A DNA stretch of 64,000 bases from Nipponacmea schrenckii (taxonomy: Eukaryota; Mollusca; Gastropoda; Lottiidae): contig JAUJPP010000012.1 in NCBI GenBank assembly GCA_030562195.1, positions 1,054,001 to 1,118,000 of the forward strand, given 5' to 3'. The position numbers and the translations under genes were made by a program. Positions 55,331 through 64,000 of the stretch are shown one piece after another (position 1 is the stretch's first letter; every line of letters starts with the position of its first letter). Below the pieces are notes generated by a model. That model searched no databases, had not been told where the DNA came from, and saw only the letters and a program-made list of their open reading frames with translations.

Positions 55331-56308
55331 TAGCTTGCCAGGCAAGGTAACATACGCCCACTGGCAGCATTGAATTTGAAAAATAAATAGAGCAATGACT
55401 CAAAAACATTCACTAAATGGATATTGAAGTCAAGGGCAAAATCTCAAAAACACCAAGTTTCATCAAAATCCATTGAAAATTGTAGCTTCTATTGAACCCA
55501 CAATACAATTTTGACGCAATCTTACTAAGTAAAGGGCAACAACTAAAATAAAGTTCATCGAAAAATCTTCAAATTAGATCTTGACCGTCGTCTTATCAAT
55601 TCCAATGTTCACACCAACTTTCATTTAAATCCATTGAAAATTGTAGCTTCTTTTTTGTCTACAACAAATATAGAGACAGTGGCAATGACTCCAAAATTGT
55701 TTATCGCATAATCGTCCTAATCGAACTTGACTGCCCTCTTATCAATTCCAATGCTCATACCAAGTTTCATTAAAATCCATAGATAATTATTGTAGCTTCT
55801 ATAGTGTCTACAGAAAATGAATTTTTACGCAATTTTACTTAGTCAAGGGCAATTACTCAAACTATTCATCAAAAAATCGTCAAATTTGAATTTCTGATAA
55901 AAATTTTAGCCTATATCGTGGATACAACCCAAATTTGACGCGTTTTTACTAAGTCAAGGGCAATAACTCAAAATCTGTTCATTCGAAAATTTCCATGTTC
56001 GAACTTGACCGAGATATCATCAATATATACATGTATACCAAGTTTCATTAAGATCGGATAAAAACTGTAGCCTCTTTTGTGGATACAACCCAAATTTGAC
56101 GCGTTTTTACTAAGTCAAGTGCAATAACTTAAAAACTGTTCATGCGATAATTTCCATTTTCGAAGTTGACCGAGATATCATCAATTTATACATGTATACC
56201 AAGTCTAATTAAGATCGGATAAAAACTGTAGCTTCTATTGTGGACGGACCGGCGGACAGACGGACAGGGGCGACGACAATATACGTCCACATTTCCATGT
56301 GGGCGTAT
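55331..56308 (+). repeat. 160-bp tandem repeat array with terminal hairpin
   Basis: About five or six diverged units with GTAGCTTCTATTG, TTACTAAGTCAAGGGCAA and CCAAGTTTCATTAA landmarks. The last two are closest to the array at 9237. It ends in the GGAC-rich tract and the hairpin at 56281-56308. The first units are much more diverged than the last, suggesting growth or homogenisation from the hairpin side. Confidence 0.85.
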
Positions 56309-57095
56309 GAAAATGGTCAAAAAAGCTTTTTGAAAAGGAACGTGAAATTAAATTTAGTAGACAAGTTGATGCAGTCATTAGAGCGAACTTATGACTACAA
56401 TGTGCCAACAATCACACTGCACAAGCTCATACAGGACTCCACTAAAATATTATGATAATGATTGTATACGAGTTTAGACTTTCAATATTGTTGCAAACAA
56501 AAGTTGAAATAAAACTAAAGACTCGAAACAAAAATAAGAAACAAAAATCTAACGTACCTTTTATGACCGTTCCACTCGGCTCCTAAATTAAAAGTGACAA
56601 TAAAAATTAGCCACATTTTATTTTATATTGATAGCGCGGACGTTATAGTAAAACAATGACGTGACGTCATAACCTTTAGAAGCAAAAATTTTAAATGTTG
56701 AAAATATTTAAAAATTGTGTTTGTTTTTGAAGGAAAAATTACAATTTTACACTGAAATATTGTTGAATTAACTATTTATTATAGGTTATCAGATATCATT
56801 GAGTATTATTTATCATTATAAAGTTATTTCAACTTAAAAGTAGAATACTAATTTTTGTAATTGTTACTTTATTCTGCAGTTTTGTATTTTAAAACAAACT
56901 AAACGTGATTAAAATTTGTTGGATGTTATTTGAATGGTTTTAGAATGAGTAACACAATCATACCTGTTTTTAGAATAAAGAAAATCGGAGTGTGATAATG
57001 CTGAAAATTGAGATACAGAAAGTATACTTTGATAGAATCAACTTCCAGGGTGGACACTTGTGCTTAGTATTTGGTCTATGGTCTTTTTTAATTTG
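56309..57095 (+). repeat. Dispersed repeats R1 and R2
   Basis: R1 to about 56877 with the short frame ending HKLIQDSTKIL, then R2 to about 57095 (TTCCAGGGTGGACACTTGTG). Here the whole order 160-bp array, hairpin, R1, R2 can be read in one piece, matching 9.2-10.5 kb. Confidence 0.85.
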
Positions 57096-57447
57096 AAGCA
57101 ACGCACAGATAAAAAGGATTACTGTATAAAAATCACATTTCGTGAATTTTAAGTAATTTGCTTTTCATCTAAGTCTAAATCGAACAGGACAATAAACAAA
57201 TGCAAATGAAAATAATTTTATTTAATTTTAACCAATGTCTTTCAATTTACTGTTCAGAACTTTTAGTTTTTACATATATTTAATCCACAATATGAAATAC
57301 GTCTGGTAAAATACATTTCGTTAATGAGTGCACAGAAACACAATGATTATAAAATCAGATAATGTGTCATATTTATTAAGAAACTGCCTTAAGTGCAGTA
57401 AACAACCGGTTTTGTAGGAGGCAGTCTAGGATTCAGTAAGATTACGA
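57096..57447. other. Nothing recognised
   Basis: AT-rich spacer without exons or known repeats. Confidence 0.5.
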
Positions 57448-57645
57448 GATTTTCCGTAATAGTAATATGCTAATGAAGGTTTAACGTCGCCTTTTATAAC
57501 TTCCGTGAATTTCCGTAATATGCTAATGAAGGTTTAACGTCGTTTGTCAAAATTTCCGTGGATTTCCGTAATATGTTAATGAAGGTTTAACGTCACCTTT
57601 TATAACTTCCGTGGATTTCCGTAATATGCTAATGAAGTAGGTCAC
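57448..57645 (+). repeat. 60-bp tandem repeat, about four units
   Basis: TTCCGTAATATGCTAATGAA recurs four times, followed by GGTTTAACGTC in the first three units. Confidence 0.9.
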
Positions 57646-58209
57646 GGAACCTTATATGGTAAACGTTCAAGAATACAGACGTCGAGTTTACAGATGTCGA
57701 GAATGCAAAGTCAAGAATACACAGTTGGTAATGTTATTGATGCAAAATGCAGAAGTTAATATTGTTGGAAAACGATTTCAAGTTGGCGTTTTCATTGTTA
57801 TAATTGACAATCTTGAAAACCGAAATGAGTAATTGTTGACTTTGCAATTCAAATTGCGACATTTTGATTTTGTAGAGAATGAATTTTGTAAAACGTGACA
57901 TGTGGAAATATGAATTTTTGACTTTGCAATCTTGACTTTGCACACAGTTTTGGCAACGATAACCCTCCACAGATGTCGGCTTTTGCTGTGCGCTTGTTTA
58001 TTTTTGTTCTGTATTTGGTTGTTTGTTGGATATTCCTGTTTGTGGTTTGAAGGGTTGAGGAGTAGAGTCGTCTATCCGTGGTGGTGGTGTTTATTGTTTT
58101 ATGTACATTTGTAGTTTTGAGTATTATTCAAATCATGATATTCTTTACATCTTTTAGTGCCAGACTTTATGGGAGCGGGGTGTGTCTGGTGGCAACTAGC
58201 CGCAACTAT
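57646..58209. other. Nothing recognised
   Basis: Contains short hydrophobic open frames (for example 57932-58114) without motifs. No splice context was found that supports them. Confidence 0.45.
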
Positions 58210-58530
58210 GAGGTTTAGATCCCAAACGCAGAAGTGCTACAGATGTACCATAGGCGCAAGTCTTTCATAGAGGGTTTTCCATTAAGTGCAATTTACAATT
58301 TCTGTCACGACATTACATTTCACGGAAATGATCAGTTAACCTTTAAGGACAAAAATCAACAATCAGCTTTTAGGGTTATGATCAGTAAACTATTAGGGCA
58401 ATAATTATTTAACTATTAGGGCAATGATCAGTAAACTATTAGGGCGATATCAATAAACTTAAAGAACAATAATCAATAACTTTTAAGGACAAAAAACGGT
58501 AGACTTTTAGGGCAATGATCAGTAATTGAA
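58210..58530 (+). repeat. Dispersed repeat R3 with minisatellite
   Basis: AAACGCAGAAGTGCTACAGA and ATAGGCGCAAGTCTTTCATA, followed by about eight units of the 22-24 bp repeat, passing directly into the 180-bp repeat family. Confidence 0.85.
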
Positions 58531-59578
58531 CATCAAATACTACTTTATCTACCTAGAAAGTAGTTACCAGTCTTTGTTTATTACGTAACTTCTCTAGATG
58601 TTCATAATTATTGTTGACAGACAATAGTAGAAATAATACCCCATACATACTATGGTCAGTCAACGAACAGTTTACATATTTTTTAAGTAGAATAGGTGGT
58701 ATTGTTTTTCTAACAGTTGTATGTCCATCAATTTTAATAAGATTATTTCATTCATAATTAAAACTTATAACTCATAAGATTTTCTATTGGTATTAATCGA
58801 ACGCATTCCAAAATTCAAGCATGATATAATCTAAAGAAGGAGAGAGTGTTTATATGTGGATTCACTGAAAAATATAAAGATTCGAACAGTGATACAGTGA
58901 TAAATAAACAAAGAAACCATTGTGGTCTAAATACAATTCCAGTCATTAATTTCTGCAACAATGCACTAATAAATTATCCCTTACGTTATTCGACTCAACA
59001 ATTATTTACGATCGTTTTTAATAATATACTTTCTTAATTCCTCAAATAATGTTTGTAAACATGATCTAAAAGAACAATATAAAAGCTTTCTTACAATTAA
59101 TGGTGCTTAAATCAGGCTTATCAAGATTTTATCTCAAACATTCAACTTCTAACTTTTCTAACATAAAATTATACTTCAAATAACAAACATTGCCTGATGG
59201 GATACCGCACTTCCATAAAAGGAGTGCGAATGACGTCATATGCTAATTACTGCCGGGAAAACCTAGCATACTGCGCACTAAGAGAAAATAACACAGTTTA
59301 CATATTTTAAATAGAATAGGTGGTATTGAACATGTCATAGATACCAAATTAATATCAAATACCACTTTAAGCAGACAAACAAATGATTAAAGAATTAGAA
59401 TCTATTCCAAGAAAATAGTAACCAGTTTTTGTTTATGACTTATCGTCTCTAGATGTGCATAAATATTGTTGACAGACAATAGCTAAAATAGTACATCATA
59501 CCAACTATTGTCAGTCAACGAACAGTTTACATATTTTCAAATAGAATAAGTGGTATTCATCATATTGAATTACCACTT
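58531..59578 (+). repeat. 180-bp repeat family, two blocks with unrecognised spacer
   Basis: Units like those at 1041-1560 lie at 58531-58700 and 59290-59578. The 590 bp between (58700-59290) holds no recognised gene. In the second block, 59368-59410 interrupts a unit with 43 bp identical, apart from one base, to the start of the integrase pseudogene at 59579-59621. Confidence 0.8.
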
Positions 59579-60420
59579 TAAGCAGACAAACAAATGATTA
59601 AAGAATAAGAATCTATTCCAAATCCCACTTTTAGAGAAAAAGTTGAAAGAGCATTAATCATAAGATTATCAAAATCAAAAATGAAATTGGGTATGGGAAT
59701 AGCAAATGAAAATCGTAAAGAATTCAGAAAAACTAAAAACATTTTAAAAGTAAAAGTATTCGCCAAAGACGATATTTGGTCAGCAGATTTGATCAATATG
59801 CCCCCAGAAAAAGGTTATAAATATTGCTAAACAGTTATAGATTTATATACAAGATACACTTGTTAAAAAAGCATTTGAAACAATAATGAAACATAGAAAA
59901 CCCAAAAAGTTATGGGTAGATCCAGGAACAGAATTTTATAATAAAAATATGAAATCTCTAGGGTTTGAAATTTACAGTACATATAACGATGGAAAATCTT
60001 AGTAATTGAGAGATTGAACAGAACTCTGAAAAACAAATTATTCAAAAAGTTCACAGAATTGAATTCTCAAAAATGGCTTAAAATATTACCTATTGTTGTC
60101 GATGAATATAATAATAAAATTCATTCATCTATAAAAGTTACTCCTACAAAAATCCAGATATTATAAAATTAATTAACACACAAAACAATTTTGAAAATGA
60201 GGATTTAAATATTAAACTCAAATTTAAAGTTGGAGATCGAGTTAGTATTTATAAATAAAAAAGTAAATTCGAAAAAGGTTATATTGGATATTGGACGATT
60301 GAAATCTTTATTATTGATAAAGTTAATAAAACTTGACCACTTACAGTCTAGTAGATTTACACGGTGAAGAAATTTTGTTTAGATTTTATCAAAACGAACT
60401 TCAAAAAACTGATTTTTCAT
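59579..60420 (+). pseudogene. Integrase pseudogene (Polinton-type rve), copy 2
   Basis: Longer than the copy at 43109. Across several frameshifts and stops it shows all three catalytic positions: WSADLINM (first D, near 59785), LWVDPGTEFYNK (second D, near 59916) and VIERLNRTLK (E, near 60006). It then shows an EYNNKIHSSI segment and an SH3-like C-terminal part with KVGDRVSIYK and FEKGYIGYWTIEIF, ending FYQNELQK. That C-terminus, with a GDRV box and a terminal F-Y-x-x-E-L-Q-K, is characteristic of integrases carried by Polintons and adintovirus-like elements. The N-terminal zinc-binding domain is missing. Stops lie near 59828 and 60257, and about 30 codons are deleted near 59860. Confidence 0.78.
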
Positions 60421-60424
60421 AAAG

Positions 60425-62605
60425 AGAAGGTTGCGCAAACAGATGGAACAAGGATCTAGCACGGTAGTGCTGAGATCTTATAGGTTTGAGATGCACTCAA
60501 TCAGGATGTGTTTCACTGTCAGGCGAACCTGGCAGTGCTCACAGACTGGCTGAGGGTCTCGCTTGAGCAGGTAACAGTTGGTAAGGTGAGTATGTCCAAG
60601 ACGAGAGCGACACAAAACAACTTCATTTCTCCTGTTGGCACAATAGGAGGATTGTCAGTACTCCAAGACAAGTTTGATAGCATGAAGTTTGTTTGTATCT
60701 GCAGCATCCCATTTTTGCTGCCATCGTTGCAAAATAAAAGTCCTTATCACAGACTTAAAGTCAGTGTAAGGCAAGGAAAAGGAGGAGACCGGCAATGACA
60801 AAGCAACCTTAGCCGTCGCATCCGCCCGGGCATTCCCCCGTATGTCCATGTGACTGGGGATCCAACAAAGAACAATGTCCTTTTTCGGCCCAGAGAGCTT
60901 GTAAATATCTCCAATTATTGGGTGCACAAGCTGGATGTTATGGATAGCTTGTAATGCGGACAAAGAATCAGAATAGATTATACATTTTTGTAATGATGGT
61001 GAGGACTGAAAGAACTCGAGTTCTGCTGTGAAAATAGAGGCTGCTGATGGAAGAGATACAGACAGGATTTCAGATGGCGTCACGGTAACGGCTGCTACCT
61101 TATCACCATCCTTGGACCATCTGTATAAAAAGGAGCATAATCCCCATATCTAGCCCTTAATTCAAGAAATTTAGACTTAAAGACGATAGAGCTTGTCTGT
61201 GATTTCTTATTGCTTGATAGACTGAAGTCTATCTGAAATGGAGCAATAGACCACGGTGGAGTTGTGGTCATTATGAAGTCCGCATTACTGTCGTGACTGA
61301 TACCAGCCGCTGACATAAGAGGTTGAATGCGGACTCCAAAAGAAGAAATTGCACGACTAAATACGGGGCGATGAGCCGGATGGTATGGAAAAGCTGCTAC
61401 TTTTATAGCATACTGAAGTGAAAGTCTGTCACGTCAGTCGTACAATGAGGGTTCGTAAGCCTCGACGTACAGACTTTCAACTGGAGTTGTGCGAAAAGCT
61501 CCTAGACTGATTCTAAGTCCTTGGTGGTGTATGGTATCAAGCTCTTTGAGATACGATGGACGAGCTGAACCATACACCTGGCACCCATAATCGAGCTTAG
61601 ATCGAACCAAAGCTCGATACAATCGGAGGAGGACCTTACGGTCAGCTCCCCAGTCAGTGTTGGATAAGACTCTCAGTATGTTGAGGGTTCTTGAGGATTT
61701 TAATATGTGGACGAAAGGAAAGCTTGCTGTCAAAAGTCAGACCAAGGAATTTAAATTCCTGTACAACGTAGCACTGGATCAAGGTGCAAACCTCTTCGTT
61801 TACAGAAATGCATGCAGACGGTCTTGGATTTCGAAAATCGAAATCCATTGTCAGTTGCCCATTGCTGTAGATTGTTTAAGCAAAGCTGCAACTGACGCTC
61901 GATCGTCTGCATGTTAATAGAACTGTAACACATCTGAATGTCATCAACATACAGAGAGCCATCTTAGGCACAACGTGATGGAATTTATTTTGATGGAAAA
62001 AAGGGTAACGGATAATATGCTACCCTGTGGAACTCCATTATCCTGAGGAAAATGATCTGAAAAAATGGAGCCGAGTCGTACCTTAAACGTCCTATCATGT
62101 AGGAAATTGGAGATAAATAATGGCAATCTTCCTCTCAGACAGAAGTCAAAGAGATCACGAAGAATGCCATATCTCCAAGTAGTGTCATATGCCTTCTCCA
62201 AATCAAAAAATATGGCTACTAAATGGTGACTTTGAATAAAGGCGTCCCTGACGAACGATTCAAATCTAACGAGATGATCAAGAGTGCTCCTTTGGGACCG
62301 AAATCCACATTGGAGGTAAGTAAGAATATTGTTTGACTCAAGGTGCCAGACGAGCCTTCTATTGACCATCCGTTCCATGGTTTTACAAATGCAGCTGGTC
62401 AATGCAATAGGGCGATAATTAGTAGGATTCGTAGGACCCTTACCAGGTTTAGGGATGGGAATAATTGTAGCAATCCTCCACGAAGGAGGAAAGACACCGT
62501 CATCCCAAATCTGGTTAAATATAAATAAAAGTTTTTTTCAGGTTGGGTAAGGAAGATGTTTAAGGATCTGATAATGAATATCGTCAGGCCCAGTAGCTGT
62601 ATCAT
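60425..62605 (-). pseudogene. I/Nimb-like LINE ORF2: RT and RNase H, endonuclease missing
   Basis: The minus strand from 62605 reads HDTATGPDDIHYQIL, FPPSWRIATIIPIPKPGK, NYRPIALTSCICK, LQCGFRSQRSTLDHL and VAIFFDLEKAYDTTWRYGIL. It continues with DNGVPQGSILSVTLFSIKIN and the catalytic box GSLYVDDIQ near 61945, then FLGLTFDSKLSF. An RNase H domain follows with FYTDG, the TAELEF glutamate, IIYSDSLSAL and WIPSHMDIRGNARADATAK, and a cysteine-histidine tail (CEHCQVRLTVKHILIEC). RT followed by RNase H marks the I/Nimb group. Frameshifts occur near 62400, 61950, 61700, 61430 and 61090. The RT starts immediately at the end of ORF1, so the endonuclease domain that should precede it is absent. Confidence 0.82.
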
Positions 62606-63646
62606 GGGCCTGTTTGAGTAGTCAAAGAAGTACTAGAAAGAGAAGTCAAAGATGGCTTAACAACTTTTTGACTATTTACTTCAAGTATGTCGATCCAGGT
62701 AACATCTGTTTGACATTCAACTGAACGTACTTTAACAGACATGGTAACAGCAGCAGCATAGGTTTTATTGGCGGGGGTGGACGGGGTTGAATCTTCAACA
62801 GCCTTTTTCGCCTCTAAGTAAGATACCTTATGCTCTGTTTTAATCTTTTGTATATTTTTCTCGAGCTGCCATTTAGGGCAGTCCCGAGAGTATGCTACGT
62901 GACTCCCAGCACAATTAATGCAGCAAGGAGTGTCGGAACAATCCTTGCTTTCATGACCCTCTTTTCCGCACTTGGCGCATTTCTGCTTGGCTTTACAATT
63001 TGGGAAACCGTGCCCAAAACGTTGGCGATTAAAGCATCTCAACGGATTTGGAATGTACGGTTGAACCTTGATGTTGAGATATCCAATCTTAATTGCAGCA
63101 GGAACTTCAGGATTGTTAAACAGAAGCATGTAGGTGTTCGTTGGAATAAGCACACCATTTCGTCGAACTGATATACGTTCGACCTTGGTAACGCCAATGG
63201 TGGCTAATTCTTCCTGTATCTCTTTGGGAGTGCAGCCATCCAAATCAGGATGCCTGATAACTCCCTTCGAGTAATTTAATGTTTTATGAGGTGTTACAAT
63301 GATGGGCAAATTAGCTAATGATGTTGACTTTAAAAGTAATTCCGAATGAATTCGGCGGTAACATTCAATCAAGAGAGAGCCATTACGAAGTTTTTTTAAT
63401 TGTTTTAGGTTCACTGGCCAAGCCAGACAAACCTTTGGATATAGCAAAGGGAGATAGTTTAGACAAGGGTTTCTCCTGGTCTGAACTTTCTACAATAAGA
63501 AAGCGCGGCCAACTATTATCGTTGGACGACGCTTCATTAAACTCGACTTCCGTTAGTCTTCGTTTATAGGTATGATTTTTTTTGTGTAGCCATGAATGTA
63601 AGAAAAGAGGATTCATCCCCCAAAACCCCCGGCAACCATGGACCAC
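62602..63646 (-). pseudogene. I/Nimb-like LINE ORF1 (Gag-like) with zinc knuckles, one frameshift
   Basis: It begins with the WPRFLIVESSD and PLSKLSPFAISKGLSGLASE segments that open the RNA-binding part of Jockey/I-type ORF1 proteins. A frameshift in an A-run near 63385 follows. It then continues with LRNGSLLIECYRRIHSELLL, GVIRHPDLDGCT, RISVRRNGVLIPTNTYMLLF, VQPYIPNPLRCFNRQRFGHG and zinc knuckles of the CCHC type (CAKCGKEGHESKDC and CCINCAGSHVAYSRDC). The first knuckle has lost a cysteine (CFNRQ in place of CFxCQ). A KTYAAAV segment and a polar tail follow. The stop lies directly against the RT start, which indicates an internal deletion. Confidence 0.82.
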
Positions 63647-64000
63647 AACATCCGCGCAGGCTTCACGCGTGTGATGTGAAAGGTTTAAAATGGGGTTCGA
63701 CTTCGCAAAGACATAAAAATATTCTCTCCATAAACTTTATTTTTCAGATATCGGAAAACACGCTCCATCAACAATCTCAATATCTAATACCCCTCTAGGG
63801 AACAATTGACAATTACCTAAGCAGGCACAATTATCCAGACACAAATGGAAATGGGAGGGTCTAATACTTCAAGTGGAACGTAACATCCCCCGGGCAAAAA
63901 AAAATCATTTTACTGATTTTACTAAAGACCCGACAATTTCCATTTGAGAACTGGTTTAGTACATTTAAAATATAACTAATGCGATCAAACACATTCAAAA
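63647..64000. other. Nothing recognised; possibly the LINE 5' region
   Basis: No coding features. On the minus strand this would be upstream of ORF1, so it may hold the LINE 5' UTR, but no boundary or target duplication could be seen. Confidence 0.4.

Noticed and set aside
59578..60054. Minus-strand frames of 72 and 63 codons
   Set aside because: Shadows of the plus-strand integrase, which shows the catalytic motifs.

Overview
The window is animal nuclear DNA, AT-rich and dominated by mobile elements. The mix points to a marine invertebrate: non-LTR elements, a DIRS-type fragment, a Helentron-type helicase fused to an endonuclease, hAT-like and TTAA-type elements, and dispersed elements whose cores are tandem repeats, like the pearl/CvA families of bivalves. 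A mollusc is the best guess, but this is inference. There are two 500-N scaffold gaps (23357-23856 and 52737-53236). No rRNA, tRNA or CRISPR array was recognised.

Left third (1-23 kb). A probable host gene starts at 2248 with a short coding exon and a perfect splice donor. It may continue through a small SAM-like exon near 3.15 kb to a large exon at 6152-6958 that ends where a HECT ubiquitin-ligase domain begins. After it come a 15-17 bp minisatellite split by a hAT-like element, a 160-bp tandem-repeat element, a decayed reading frame at 11.3 kb, and a composite satellite field (11.9-21.6 kb). That field is built from 41-bp and 54-bp units, with the 54-bp array present in both orientations. 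It is interrupted by a 5'-truncated LINE with a 14-bp target duplication and by a probable solo LTR.

Centre (23.9-31 kb). This is the most striking part: a near-perfect head-to-head palindrome with its axis at 26715-26717. Each arm carries a capsid-morphogenesis module of a Polinton/adintovirus-like DNA virus or transposon. On the minus strand the right arm reads: a small amphipathic protein, a 450-residue putative major capsid protein, a membrane-segment protein, an A32/FtsK-type packaging ATPase, a 273-residue protein of unknown role, and the first 53 or so codons of a sixth gene cut by the axis. All five complete right-arm genes are open. The left arm is about 1 percent diverged near the axis and carries many frameshifts towards the scaffold gap. 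All six genes begin in the same TAAAAATG-like context. Two decayed integrase fragments of the kind carried by such elements lie elsewhere (43.1 and 59.6 kb).

Right half (31-64 kb). A 28-bp-arm hairpin lies at 31.6 kb. A block of about 6 kb is duplicated (31.9-38.1 and 45.4-52.7 kb), each copy ending in a DIRS-like reverse transcriptase fragment. The second copy gained a TTAA MITE and an LTR-like insertion after the duplication, and the first copy preserves both empty sites. Between the copies are a Helentron-like helicase-endonuclease remnant, an integrase fragment and an L1/Tx1-like LINE remnant. After the second gap come a 320-bp tandem repeat rich in AGGTCA half-sites, another LINE RT fragment, further dispersed repeats, the longer integrase pseudogene, and an I/Nimb-like LINE with ORF1, RT and RNase H but no endonuclease.
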